Virus record (IMG/VR): IMGVR_UViG_3300009183_003236
Span: 1-22,000 of that record
Source of the DNA: a virus
DNA: 22,000 bases
Direction: 5' to 3' (one strand)
The position numbers were made by a program, and so were the translations under genes. The notes below the pieces were generated by a model. It saw only the letters and a list, made by a program, of their open reading frames with translations, made no database searches and was not told the DNA's origin. This document shows, piece by piece, positions 8,368 to 19,000 of the stretch (position 1 is the stretch's first letter; every line of letters begins with the position of its first letter).

Positions 8368-9145
8368 TAAATGTTTCCTGTTCAATTTTGTAACCCACAT
8401 CACGACCATAGGTAATATTCACAATGTTTGGCACCACTTGAATTTCATATTGTCCTTGATAGAGTGGATCCAAATCTCGTTTAATATAAGATTTAACTTG
8501 TTCAATGGCAAAAGGATTAGAACCTTGCCATCCTTGGCAGTCACGGATTTGAATAACCACTTGGCCAGTTTTGGCAATGGCTCGGTCAAACAATGCTCGA
8601 TGACCTTCATGCCATGGCTGCCAACGACCTAACATTTGAACAGTTTCTTTTTTCCAATCAAATGTTGGCCGCCTACGATTCTCAATAATATGATTACCAA
8701 TAAACTCAGCCCATTTTTCAGCATTCTGTTCGGTCACACGGAAGTCATACACCTCTGGTGGTATGAAAGCTTTATTGGTATCTTCAAAACGACCTTTCTC
8801 AATGGTGTCCATCCAAATAGTCCAATCTGCTTTAAAATTGTTTCTCATTTCAATTAATGGTGCCACAAAATCACAGATAACATAATCACCGCCAGCCTCT
8901 AAAGCAAACTGTGCCATTCTTAACGACTGACGAATACGGCCAGCATCTGAAAAATCCCAATCGTTATACTTCTTACGAACTTCATCAGCATTAAACCAAG
9001 TTACTTTGGCATCAAAACCTGTGAGTGGTAACATTTCTGCAAACGTATCAGAAGTTGTACCATTTTTTTCAAGGTATTTTTTTAGTGCTTCTGCCATAAA
9101 TGTTTTGCCTGAACCAGGTAATCCCATAATCAAAATCTTTTTCAT
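8309..9145 (-). CDS. Fused APS-kinase-like P-loop kinase and nucleotidyltransferase
   Basis: This is a 278-residue, two-domain enzyme. The N-terminal domain resembles adenylylsulfate kinase: Walker A GLPGSGKT (8-15), NADEVR (52-57, where APS kinases have GDNVR), FSDAGRIRQSLR (65-76) and DFVAPLIEMR (92-101). The C-terminal domain from about 168 is a small nucleotidyltransferase with GRWQPWHEGH (173-182, the HxGH nucleotide site) and ISATKIR (266-272, matching ISSTxIR). PAPS synthases have kinase then sulfurylase in this order, but a true ATP sulfurylase domain is far larger; NMN adenylyltransferase-like chemistry is equally possible. The ATG at 9145 is preferred to an in-frame codon at 9187 because AAGGA lies 6 bases before it and the upstream gene ends at 9156. 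Confidence 0.85.
   Translation of the reverse strand: MKKILIMGLPGSGKTFMAEALKKYLEKNGTTSDTFAEMLPLTGFDAKVTWFNADEVRKKYNDWDFSDAGRIRQSLRMAQFALEAGGDYVICDFVAPLIEMRNNFKADWTIWMDTIEKGRFEDTNKAFIPPEVYDFRVTEQNAEKWAEFIGNHIIENRRRPTFDWKKETVQMLGRWQPWHEGHRALFDRAIAKTGQVVIQIRDCQGWQGSNPFAIEQVKSYIKRDLDPLYQGQYEIQVVPNIVNITYGRDVGYKIEQETFNDEIHSISATKIRKELGLK
8376..8379 (-). promoter_or_regulatory. Ribosome site supporting the DUF2061 ATG at 8367
   Basis: The minus strand reads AGGA with an 8-base spacer to ATG 8367, inside the kinase/nucleotidyltransferase coding sequence. It supports, but does not prove, an overlapping start. Confidence 0.4.
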
Positions 9146-9151
9146 TTGTAT

Positions 9152-9156
9152 TCCTT
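9152..9156 (-). promoter_or_regulatory. Ribosome site fixing the kinase/nucleotidyltransferase start
   Basis: The minus strand reads AAGGA with a 6-base spacer to ATG 9145. It overlaps the last base of the FkbM stop codon, typical of coupled phage genes. Confidence 0.7.
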
Positions 9157-9893
9157 TATTGAGGTTTGCATAATAAATTATTTCCAACTACTATGTAATC
9201 ATACTCATACTGATTTAAAAATTGTTTAATATCGTCTATAATAGTTTTTCTATTATCACAATGTTCAACAAATATAATAGGTAAATGTTTTTTAATTGTG
9301 TTGGAACTTCCAATTAAAACATCCAAATCCATACCTTCCACATCTATTTTTAATAAGTGTACTTTAGGTATATTATAGTGTTCTAAAAACCAATCAATTG
9401 TGTGTATGTCAACAACAACTTTATTGTTTGTTTTTTCAGTAATAATATCTTCTATTAAACTGAAAGTACCAAAATCATTTTTTCTAAAGTAATTAGGTTC
9501 TTCAAATTCAATCTTAGTGTTTTCTTTACCTAGTCCAATGTTGTGTGGATAAACATTATAGAGATTGTTTATAGAAGCATTTCCACACAGCATTTTAAAC
9601 ACTTCTCTTTGAGGTTCAAAAGAATATATTTTTCCTTGAGGAAAGGCTTTAGCCATCCAAGTTGTAAATGTTCCTATATTGGCACCAATATCAAATACTA
9701 CAGGTTCAGAAAATTCTTTGATTGACTCGTAGCAATTAAATGCTTCTATTGTTGATGTATTTCCATGATCCAGTAACCATTGGCCATGACCAACTTGGTT
9801 ATCATTGCAATCAAAACGATTTACAATCATTAAGCCATGGTCACAGCTTAACAACACGTTGCGGTGAACTTTATCACCTACATTAAAGACCAT
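9156..9893 (-). CDS. FkbM-family SAM-dependent methyltransferase
   Basis: This 245-residue class I methyltransferase has motif I VFDIGANIG (66-74), the acidic ribose-binding SFEPQ (91-95) and the FkbM signature KIDVEGMD (182-189), followed by IIFVEH (206-211). FkbM enzymes commonly O-methylate sugars or polyketide products and often occur in surface-polysaccharide loci. Here it lies among a glycosyltransferase, a sulfotransferase and two other methyltransferases, so a glycan substrate is the likeliest inference. The ATG at 9893 follows the upstream stop by one base. Confidence 0.9.
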   Translation of the reverse strand: MVFNVGDKVHRNVLLSCDHGLMIVNRFDCNDNQVGHGQWLLDHGNTSTIEAFNCYESIKEFSEPVVFDIGANIGTFTTWMAKAFPQGKIYSFEPQREVFKMLCGNASINNLYNVYPHNIGLGKENTKIEFEEPNYFRKNDFGTFSLIEDIITEKTNNKVVVDIHTIDWFLEHYNIPKVHLLKIDVEGMDLDVLIGSSNTIKKHLPIIFVEHCDNRKTIIDDIKQFLNQYEYDYIVVGNNLLCKPQ

Positions 9894-9894
9894 T

Positions 9895-10497
9895 CTATTC
9901 TTTCAACTTTTTAAAAGCTACTTGAAAAGAATCTGGTAAATGTATCAATTCTATTTTATGCCAATTACATTGTATAAACATTTCAATACCCATTCTTGGT
10001 GAAAGTTGTACAGGAGCACTACCATGTTCATCAACAAGTTTCCAACCTATAGAATCATCACACAGCATTACTCCGCCTACTGGCAGTAATCTCCAAGATA
10101 ATACCATATCTTCAAGCACAGCAGCAGATGTATGGTCACCATCAACAAAAATAAATTCAGCTGTTTCTTTTTGATGAATTAAATCAACTAAAGCTTCACA
10201 ACTATATTTGTTAATGTATGTTACATTGCCTACACACTTGCTTAAATTATATTCAAACGTTCTTTTAATTGTTTTAAAATCAAAACTTGGATTATCATTT
10301 AATGTGGTATGTGGATCGATGGCATATATTTTAAATTTATCATTGTGTATTTTACCAAACTCTGAAACCCAAAATGTGGTTATTCCTTCAAAACAACCAA
10401 TTTCTATCATTGTATTTGGTACACCAAATTTCTCAAATAAAAATTTAATATTGGTTTGAGTTCTTTCTTTACCCATATCGACTGTCGAAATATACAT
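9895..10497 (-). CDS. Class I SAM methyltransferase, Methyltransf_24-like
   Basis: This 200-residue enzyme has motif I MIEIGCFEGITT (30-41), an acidic strand end YAIDPH (58-63), the FIFVDGDHTSAAV segment (115-127) and a GGVMLCDD strand (141-148). That layout matches the Methyltransf_24 group, which includes sugar and natural-product O-methyltransferases. The FVDGDH stretch may bind a metal, as in related enzymes. The ATG at 10497 is chosen because the longer reading starts with TTG at 10527, inside the upstream gene. The true ATG sits one base after the upstream stop (TGA-T-ATG). The substrate is unknown. Confidence 0.87.
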   Translation of the reverse strand: MYISTVDMGKERTQTNIKFLFEKFGVPNTMIEIGCFEGITTFWVSEFGKIHNDKFKIYAIDPHTTLNDNPSFDFKTIKRTFEYNLSKCVGNVTYINKYSCEALVDLIHQKETAEFIFVDGDHTSAAVLEDMVLSWRLLPVGGVMLCDDSIGWKLVDEHGSAPVQLSPRMGIEMFIQCNWHKIELIHLPDSFQVAFKKLKE

Positions 10498-10498
10498 A

Positions 10499-11107
10499 TC
10501 AATTATTTTTTTTGTGCCAATCAGCAAATCTTCCTGGCTTATGCACTCTGATAAAAATATTTACACTCTCACAGACATTTGCCATAGTATTTAAATTAAT
10601 ATCCATTTGTTTTGGTGCTAGCATACCATCTTGCTGTTGTTGTAACCAATAGCCAACCATATTATAAGTTACATCATAAACTTCTAAATCTACGTCATGG
10701 TATAATCCAAATGTACTATCGCTTAATTTTTTAGCAATAGATTCAAAGTTAACTTTTTGGTCAAACATTTTAAAAGTTTTGGCAGTCAATGGCCTAACAT
10801 GGGTGTAATCGTCCCAAAACAAATCACACCGATGATGTGGTACATTAATAAACCACTCTGCTTGGTCTGCACTAACTCGATACATTTCTTTAATAACATT
10901 AGTAAAGACTTTTGGATCTTGACCTAAATGTTCTAAAATATTATCTGCTGTAATTTTTTCAAAGAAGTTATCTTCGTATGGCCATGGTGTTTTTTCAAAA
11001 TCTAATACTTCATCAGGATTACATTTTGCTTCTACATCCACATTCCAATGGTCATTTATTTTTTTAAAACCACAACCCATGTTTAATTTTTTATTTTCTG
11101 GTGTCAT
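10499..11107 (-). CDS. Class I SAM methyltransferase, Methyltransf_11-like
   Basis: This 202-residue protein begins with motif I LNMGCGFKK (8-16), then NVDVEA (22-27), the PWPYEDNFF turn (41-49) and NILEHL (56-61), where EHL ends motif IV. The layout is familiar from small methyltransferases in marine phages and polysaccharide clusters. The middle has HHRCDLFWDDYTHVRP (91-106), possibly substrate-binding. The ATG at 11107 has AAGGA 6 bases upstream; the longer reading would begin with TTG at 11140, inside the sulfotransferase gene. The acceptor is unknown. Confidence 0.87.
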   Translation of the reverse strand: MTPENKKLNMGCGFKKINDHWNVDVEAKCNPDEVLDFEKTPWPYEDNFFEKITADNILEHLGQDPKVFTNVIKEMYRVSADQAEWFINVPHHRCDLFWDDYTHVRPLTAKTFKMFDQKVNFESIAKKLSDSTFGLYHDVDLEVYDVTYNMVGYWLQQQQDGMLAPKQMDINLNTMANVCESVNIFIRVHKPGRFADWHKKNN

Positions 11108-11113
11108 AATATA

Positions 11114-11118
11114 TCCTT
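11114..11118 (-). promoter_or_regulatory. Ribosome site fixing the methyltransferase start at 11107
   Basis: The minus strand reads AAGGA, 6 bases before the ATG, in the 14-nt gap after the sulfotransferase stop. It rules out the longer TTG start. Confidence 0.7.
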
Positions 11119-11121
11119 TTA

Positions 11122-11919
11122 TTAAATCCAAGCGTTCCAAAATATTTCACGATTATATTGTTCGTAAATATCAAGCCCAAGATACTCAACACAATTGACT
11201 GTGGTACGGTCAAGTGCTGGCTTAATTTTATGTAAGTTAGGTAAGCCAACTGCCAAATCATTATAATTTTCTGTTTGAATAATCTTTTCAAAATCATGTT
11301 CAAATTTTGGTAACTCTAAAAATTCATAGATACGTTTAGTTTGGCTCTTTGGACTATTACAGAAACGATTGTAATCAATAAAAAGAAAACGATCCAAATA
11401 ACCCATAGTAATTGCATCTTTAATATTTCTGTGAGATAAACCCATTGGACCTTCAGGACCAGCATAAAAATATGCTCTTGAAGCAATATTAGATCCTTCT
11501 CTTAGAGTTGAATCTGCTTTGGTAAAAAACAAAGGATTTTCTTTTCTAAGCTTTTCAAAAGAAGTTAATATTTCGGCTGGGTTTCTAACACAAACAATAA
11601 TTTTAACTTTGCGATTCAAAATTGCTTCAACTTGTGGCAACAATGGAATCCATCCACGGTCTTTATCAACAATAATAGGTTTATCGATATGAGAATAATA
11701 TCCTTGTAATACTGATTTTAAAACTCCAACTTTGGCTTCTGTATTATTATATTCTTGATTTGTTTCCATACTTGACCAAGAAGCATTAATGCTACCAAAT
11801 ATAGAAGATAAAGAACTTACGGATTCTCCGTGTACTTTTGGATTTTGTTTAAGTATATTTGTTATGAGAGTGGAACCTGATCTTGGGAGACCTGCCACAA
11901 AGTGTATGGTTTTTTCCAT
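11122..11919 (-). CDS. PAPS-dependent sulfotransferase family protein
   Basis: This 265-residue protein has the two PAPS-binding signatures of sulfotransferases: the 5'-phosphosulfate loop FVAGLPRSGSTLI (7-19) and the 3'-phosphate motif VRNPAEILTSF (111-121, with Arg 112 and Ser 120). The family transfers sulfate from PAPS to hydroxyl or amino groups of sugars, lipids or proteins; the acceptor here is unknown. The ATG at 11919 has AAGG upstream. A CATAAATA box lies 51-58 bases upstream, so this gene may open a new late unit. The kinase-like gene at 8309-9145 could in principle help supply PAPS. Confidence 0.9.
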   Translation of the reverse strand: MEKTIHFVAGLPRSGSTLITNILKQNPKVHGESVSSLSSIFGSINASWSSMETNQEYNNTEAKVGVLKSVLQGYYSHIDKPIIVDKDRGWIPLLPQVEAILNRKVKIIVCVRNPAEILTSFEKLRKENPLFFTKADSTLREGSNIASRAYFYAGPEGPMGLSHRNIKDAITMGYLDRFLFIDYNRFCNSPKSQTKRIYEFLELPKFEHDFEKIIQTENYNDLAVGLPNLHKIKPALDRTTVNCVEYLGLDIYEQYNREIFWNAWI

Positions 11920-11969
11920 GATTACCTTTCAGTTTAAAATTATAAAATCAAGATTTGACGCTTGTTATT

Positions 11970-11977
11970 TATTTATG
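11970..11977 (-). promoter_or_regulatory. Candidate T4-type late promoter for the sulfotransferase gene
   Basis: The minus strand reads CATAAATA, with the TAA of the glycosyltransferase stop codon embedded in it. An overlapping AATAAATA occurs four bases further downstream in the transcription direction. It would drive the sulfotransferase and the genes after it. Confidence 0.5.
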
Positions 11978-13034
11978 CGCTTATTTTTTCAACTTTTTCT
12001 TTTTTATTTTTTTTGGGAAACATTTCTTTTAGTTCATTAGAAACTTTTTGAAAAGTATTTGTCCAATCTCCAAACTTAGTTTGCCTAAAAACTTTGGTTG
12101 TATTTTGATACCAAGGACTATGATCTCCTCCATATGCCCAAACATGATATGGGAGTATTGGTACAATTACCCAAGTCGGCTTTCCCATTGCAGAAGCTAA
12201 ATGAGCAATACTGGTACATGACGTAATAACTAAATCTAAATTAGCAATACATGCGGCCGTATCTTCCCAAGAAATTATTAAATGCTGAAGGTCTACAATT
12301 TTTTTAGGCAATTCTTTTATATCTGTATCTCTTTGTAAACTAAAAAATTGTATATGAGGAAAATCTTTATGTAAATCAATTAATTTTTGCGCAGGAAAAA
12401 TACGAAACTGTTGATGTTCAAAAAGAGGACTGCCGCTCCAACGAATGCCAACTTTTATTTTTTCTGTGTTTAACATTGTTTTCCAAAGATCCACACTTTC
12501 ATTTTTGGCAAAAAGGTAAGGCTCATTTGGTAAATTATCAAACTCATGGCCAAATAACCAACTAGCACTAAATCCTGGAATCCAAAAATCATGATGTGTT
12601 TTAGATACCTGATCTAAAGTAATACATTCTTTAACGCCTGGAATTCGTAGAAAAAGTGGATGCAAAGATTTTTCACAACACATAATACATTTACCGCCTC
12701 GTTTCCAAATTTCTGTGGCAAATCTTGCATAAATTATTTGGTCACCAAAACCACATTCCATATTTAAAATGACAGTCTTGCCTTTTAAATCACTTTGATC
12801 CCAAATTGGCTTAGTAGTGTTAATTTTACCACTACCATAAACTTTGAGTGCTCGTCCATTTTCAAGGCATTGAAATCCTTCTTGTAATTTTCCTTGATTA
12901 ATAAGAAACCATCCACGATTAAATTTTGCTTTTGGATCTGTAGGATCTAAAGCTTCCAATTCTTCAGCCAATTTCCAAGCTTCTTCAAATCTTCCTCTTA
13001 TCATTAAATTTAATTGCTGATCAATCAAATGCAT
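11973..13034 (-). CDS. TPR protein with GT9-like glycosyltransferase domain
   Basis: This is a 353-residue protein. Residues ~8-65 look like one or two tetratricopeptide repeats (RGRFEEAWKLAEELEALDP, then AKFNRGWFLINQGKLQEGF). From ~86 there is a domain like the heptosyltransferase/GT-B fold: ECGFGDQIIYARF (93-105), VGIRWSGSP (195-203) and TSCTSIAHLASAMGKPTWV (271-289, the nucleotide-sugar side). Such TPR-GT proteins occur in aquatic bacteria and phages; a sugar donor cannot be assigned. It may be catalytic or a degenerate binding protein. The C-terminus is Lys-rich. The ATG at 13034 has AGGAG 7 bases upstream, better than the TTG two codons earlier. Confidence 0.8.
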   Translation of the reverse strand: MHLIDQQLNLMIRGRFEEAWKLAEELEALDPTDPKAKFNRGWFLINQGKLQEGFQCLENGRALKVYGSGKINTTKPIWDQSDLKGKTVILNMECGFGDQIIYARFATEIWKRGGKCIMCCEKSLHPLFLRIPGVKECITLDQVSKTHHDFWIPGFSASWLFGHEFDNLPNEPYLFAKNESVDLWKTMLNTEKIKVGIRWSGSPLFEHQQFRIFPAQKLIDLHKDFPHIQFFSLQRDTDIKELPKKIVDLQHLIISWEDTAACIANLDLVITSCTSIAHLASAMGKPTWVIVPILPYHVWAYGGDHSPWYQNTTKVFRQTKFGDWTNTFQKVSNELKEMFPKKNKKEKVEKISA

Positions 13035-13041
13035 AATCAAA

Positions 13042-13046
13042 CTCCT
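13042..13046 (-). promoter_or_regulatory. Ribosome site for the TPR-glycosyltransferase gene
   Basis: The minus strand reads AGGAG, 7 bases before ATG 13034. Further upstream, 13067-13074 reads ACTAAATA, only 6 of 8 for the late box, so I do not claim a promoter there. Confidence 0.65.
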
Positions 13047-13082
13047 ATAAAATAATTAATCAAATATATTTAGTAAAGCTTT

Positions 13083-16000
13083 TTATGAAATTCCAAAGGT
13101 ATTAAAAGTCCTCGCACTCACAACAGTCCATGATCTAGATCCTATTTGAACTGGACTGGATTTGCTAATATTTGTACCATCTCCTAACTGGCCATAATTA
13201 TTAGAACCCCATGTAAATAGTGTACCACCAGAACGAATAGCTGCTGAATGATTAAACCCCGTAGATACAGCAGTCCAAGAACTGGATCCTATTTGTACTG
13301 GACTGGAACTATTGGTAGTTGTACCATCTCCAAATACACCAGCATTTACACCCCATGCAAATAATGTTCCACCAGAATTAATGGCTAATGTTGAATTCAG
13401 TCCACCAGCTACAGCAGTCCATGAACTGGATCCTATTTGTACTGGACTGGATTTATTGATAACTGTACTATCTCCTAATTGACCACCATTATTAAGACCC
13501 CATGTAAATAGTGTACCCCCAGAACGAATAGCTGCTGAATGAGTTGCACCTAAACCTACAGCAGTCCAAGAACTGAATCCTATTTGTACAGGACTGGATT
13601 TATTGGCAGTTGTACCATCACCTAATAATCCATAATTACCAGCTCCCCATGTAAATAGTGTGCCTCCAGATCTAATAGCTGCTGAATGAAACCGGCCGCC
13701 AGACACAGCAGTCCATGAACTGGATCCTATTTGGACTGGACTGTTCTTACCAACACTTGTACCATCTCCTAAACGACCATTGGCGCCATATCCCCATGCA
13801 AATAATAATCCATCAGAACGAATGGCTAATACATGAAAATCACCAGCAGCTACAGCGGTCCATGAGCTAGATCCAATCTGTACTGGACTGGATTTACCGG
13901 TAAACGTACCATCTCCTAATTGGCCGTCACCATTTTGTCCCCATGTAAATAATAATCCATCCGATCTAATAGCTGTTACAAAACTACTAGAACCAGCAGA
14001 CACAACAGTCCATGAACTAGACCCAATTTGTACTGGACTAGAAATGTTTGGTATATTATTGTTTCCTATTTGTACTGGACTGGATCTAGTAGTCTGTGTA
14101 ATATCTCCTAATTGGCCAGTAGTATTTCCACCCCATGTAAATAATAATCCATCAGAACGAACAGCAGTTGTATGAGAACCTCCAGCAGCTATAGCAGTCC
14201 AAGAACTGGATCCTATTTGAACTGGACTGGATTTGCTAACAGCTGTACCATCTCCCAATCGGCCCGTAGCACCAGCACCCCATGTAAATAGTGTACCCCC
14301 AGAACGAATAGCTGCTGAATGAGTTGCACCAGCAGTTATAGCAGTCCATGAACTGGACCCAATTTGTATTGGAGAAATTATAGAGTTTTGTATAGTGGCC
14401 ACCAGTACCGGACTAGACTTGGTAGTAGTTGTACCATCTCCTAATTGACCATAACTATTAAACCCCCATGTATATAGGGCGCCACCAGAAAGAACACCAG
14501 TTGTATGAAACTGTCCAGCAGCCACAACAGTCCAAGAACTGGATCCTATTTGTACTGGACTGGATCTATTGGTAGTTGTATCATCTCCTAAACGGCCAGA
14601 AGAATTAACACCCCATGTAAATAATGTACCACCAGAAAGAATGGCTGCTGTATGTTCACGACCAGCAGCTACAGCAGTCCATGAACTGGATCCTATTTGA
14701 ACTGGACTGGACTTGGAAACAATTGTATTATCTCCTATTTGTCCATAAGTATTGAGGCCCCATGCAAACAACGTACCGCCAGAACGAATAGCTGCTGTAT
14801 GAGAAGCGCCAGCAGCCACAACAGTCCATGAGCTAGATCCTATTTGAACTGGAGAATTTGTTTCAGCTGCACCTGCAATGTTTCCAACTACTAATGGACT
14901 GGATTTAGCAACAACTGTGTTATCTCCTATTTGTCCATAATTATTATATCCCCATGTAAACAGAGTGCTGCCAGACCGAATGGCTGCTGAATGAAGCCGG
15001 CCCAAAAAATCACCTACAGCAGTCCATGAACTGGATCCTATTTGAACTGGACTGGATCTATTGGTGGTTGTACCATCTCCTAATTGACCTTGACCATTAA
15101 AACCCCATGTAAATAGTGTACCACCAGAACGAACAGCTGCTGTATGTCTGTAACTGGCAGATACAGCAGTCCAAGAACTGGATCCTATTTGTACTGGACT
15201 GGATCTATTGGTAGTTGTACCATCTCCTAATGCACCATATTGATTACGTCCCCATGTAAACAATGTACCGCCAGAACGAATAGCAGTTGTATAACTATAA
15301 CCAGCAGCCACAACAGTCCATGAACTGGATCCTATTTGAATTGGATTAGGATTTTCATTAAGTGAAACACTCCCTCCTACCACAACTGGACTGGATTTAC
15401 TGGTAGTTGTATTATCTCCTAATTGGCCAGATAAATTAGACCCCCATGTAAACAAAAAGCCATTTAAACCAGCACGAATAACACCTGAATGAGCTCCTCC
15501 AGCGCTTACAGCAGTCCATGAGATGGATCCTATTTGTACTGGACTGGATCTATTGGTAGTTGTACCATCTCCTAACTGACCAGCAGAATTAGAACCCCAT
15601 GTAAATAATGTACCACCAGAACGAATGGCTGCTGTATGAGTACCGCCAGCAGCTACAGCAGTCCATGAACTGGATCCTATTTGTACTGGACTGGATCTAT
15701 TGGTACCAGAAGTACCATCTCCTACTTGTCCATTATTATTAGATCCCCATACAAACAACGTACCACCAGAACGAATAGCTGCTGTATGAATACTTCCAGC
15801 AGATACAACAGTCCATGAACTGGATCCTATTTGTACAGGACTGGATTTAGCGGTACCAAGTCCTCCCGTACCATCTCCTAGTTGGCCTTCAAGATTACGT
15901 CCCCATGTAAACAAAGTACCACCAGACCGAATGGCTACTGAATGAGTACCTCCAGCAGATACAGCAGTCCAAGAGCTGGATCCTATTTGTACAGGACTGG

Positions 16001-19000
16001 ATTTATTGGTAGTTGTACCATCTCCTATTCCACCATAACCACCATAACCCCATGTAAATAATGTACCGCCAGAACGAATAGCCATTAGTGTTTTACCAGC
16101 AGATACAGCAGTCCATGAACTGGAACCTACTTGTACTGGACTGGAACTTGGTGAAGGAGCGGTGCCATTTCCTAATTGGCCTTGACCATTGTATCCCCAT
16201 GTAAATAATGTTCCACCAGAACGAATAGCTGCTGTAGTAGCACCAGCACTTACAGCAGTCCATGAGCTAGAACCTATTTGAACTGGACTGGATTTATCAG
16301 TAATTGTGCCATCTCCTAATTGGCCATTACCACCACTTCCCCATGCAAACAATAAATTATCAGAACGAATAGCCATTGTATGGTTAAATCCAGCAGACAC
16401 AATAGTCCAACTGTATAAATCTATACTTGTACCTAATTGACCATAATCATTACGTCCCCATGTAAACAAGGTGCCACCGGAACGAATAGCAGTTGTATGT
16501 TCACGACCAGCAGATACAGCAGTCCATGAACTGGATCCTACTTGTACCGGACTGGATTTATTAACAGCTGTACCATCTCCTAATTGGCCAGCACTACCAA
16601 GTCCCCATGCAAATAATAATCCATCAGAACGAATGGCTGCTGTATGACTAAAACCGCTAGATACAGCAGTCCATGAACTGGATCCTATTTGAACTGGACT
16701 GGATTTACTGATAATTGTACCATCACCTAATTGGCCATTAGTATTATATCCCCATGCAAATAATAATCCATCAGAACGAATAGCTAATGTATGTGTAAAT
16801 CCAGCAGATATAGCAGTCCAAGAACTGGATCCTATTTGTACAGGACTCGATTTAGCGGTAGTTGTATTATCTCCTAATACACCCCCTTGATTTCTGCCCC
16901 ATGCAAATAATAATCCATCAGAACGAATGGCAGTTGTACGATCCCATCTAGAAGATACTACGGTCCAACTAAATGTTTGTGTAAAAAGAGTTGTTCCTAG
17001 TTGGCCAACATTATTAGTTCCCCATGTAAACAAAGTACCACCAGACCGAATGGCTGCTGTATGGTAACGACCAGCAGCTACAGCAGTCCATGAACTGGAT
17101 CCTATTTGAACTGGACTGGACTTGTCAACAGTTGTATCATCTCCTAATTGACTTTGATTATTACGTCCCCATGTAAACAAAGTACCGCCAGACCGAATAG
17201 CTGCTGAATGACCACTCACAAGTGCAGATCCAGCAGCTACAGCAGTCCATGAACTGGATCCTATTTGAACTGGACTGGACTTGGAAACAGTTGTATTATC
17301 TCCTAATTGACCAAAACCATTACGTCCCCATGCAAATAATAATCCATCAGAACGAATAGCTAATGTATGAAATTGACCAGTAGCTACAGCAGTCCATGAA
17401 CTGGATCCTATTTGTATTGGTTTTTTTTGATTAAATTGTGTACCATCTCCTAACTGGCCATAAGTATTACGTCCCCATGCAAATAATAATCCATCAGAAC
17501 GAATGGCTGCTGTATGAGTACCACCAGCAGCCACAACAGTCCAACTCATCAACTCTGAAAATACAGTTGTTCCTAATTGACCATAAGTATTAGAACCCCA
17601 TGTAAATAGTGTACCACCAGAACGAATAGCTGCTGAATGATTATTTCCAGCAGATACAGCAGTCCATAAACTAGCTCCAATCTGTACTGGAGAACTGAAA
17701 GACTCTAAAGCATTATTTCCAACTGTTGTAGGACTGGAGTTAGAAAAAGCTGTACCATTTCCTAATTGACCACTAGTATTGCCTCCCCATGTAAATAGTG
17801 TACCACCAGAACGAATGGCTGCTGAATGAATTCGGCCGGCCGATACAGCAGTCCATGAACTGGACCCTATTTGTATTGGCAAAGATGTGCTTATAGCATC
17901 TGTTCCTAATTCACCAGCAATATTATTTCCCCATGTAAACAAAGTACCACCAAAACTAATAGCTGCTGTATGTCTGTAACCAGCAGCTACAGCGGTCCAT
18001 GAGCTAGATCCAATCTGTACTGGACTGGATCTATTGGTAGTTGTACCATCTCCTAATTGACCAACAGTATTTCCCCCCCATGTAAATAATAATCCATCAG
18101 AACGAATGGCTGCTGAATGAGTTGTACCAGAGCTTACAGCAGTCCATGAACTGGATCCTATTTGTACTGGACTGGATTTACTGGTAGTTGTACCATCACC
18201 TAAACGACCACTGGTGTTATAACCCCATGTAAATAGTGTACCACCAGAACGAATGGCTGCTGTGATATATGTACCAGCAGCTACAGCAGTCCATGAGCTG
18301 GATCCTATTTGAACTGGACTGGACTTGGAAACAATTGTATTATCTCCTATTTGGCCACTAGTATTGCCTCCCCATGCAAATAATGTTCCACCAGAACGAA
18401 TAGCAGCTACATGAGTAACACCAGCAGCTACAGCAGTCCATGAACTGGATCCTATTTGTACTGGACTGGATTTACTGGTAAACGTACCATCACCTAATTG
18501 GCCATTAAGATTAAGACCCCATGTAAATAATGTACCTCCAGAACGAATAGCAGCTACATGGGTAGCACCAGCAGCTACAGCAGTCCAAGAACTAGATCCT
18601 ATTTGTACTGGACTGAATTTGCTAATAATTGTACCATCTCCCAATTGACCTTGACTATTATTTCCCCATGCAAATAAATAACCGTCTGAGCGAATAGCAA
18701 CTGTAAAACTCATATTACTGCTAGAAGATACAACAGTCCAACTTGATAGAGATGTGACAAAACTATTACCAGTGCCTATTGTACCATAAATATTTCTGCC
18801 CCATGTAAATAATAAACTATCAGAACGTATAGCAGCTGTATGTGTAAATCCAGCAGCTACAGCAGTCCATGAACTGGACCCAATTTGAACTGGACTGGAT
18901 TTGTTAACAGTTGTATTATCTCCTAACTGGCCATAAGTATTAAAACCCCATGCAAATAATGTTCCATCAGAACGAACAGCAGTTGTATGAGAACCTCCAG

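Noticed and set aside
8309-9145. Assigning the kinase fusion as a complete PAPS synthase
   Set aside because: The C-terminal nucleotidyltransferase is only about 110 residues and has an ISATKIR motif of the NadM/cytidylyltransferase type; ATP sulfurylase is several times larger.
18781-18792. CATAAATA on the plus strand inside the RCC1 gene
   Set aside because: It points against all genes, lies within coding sequence and has no downstream gene on that strand.
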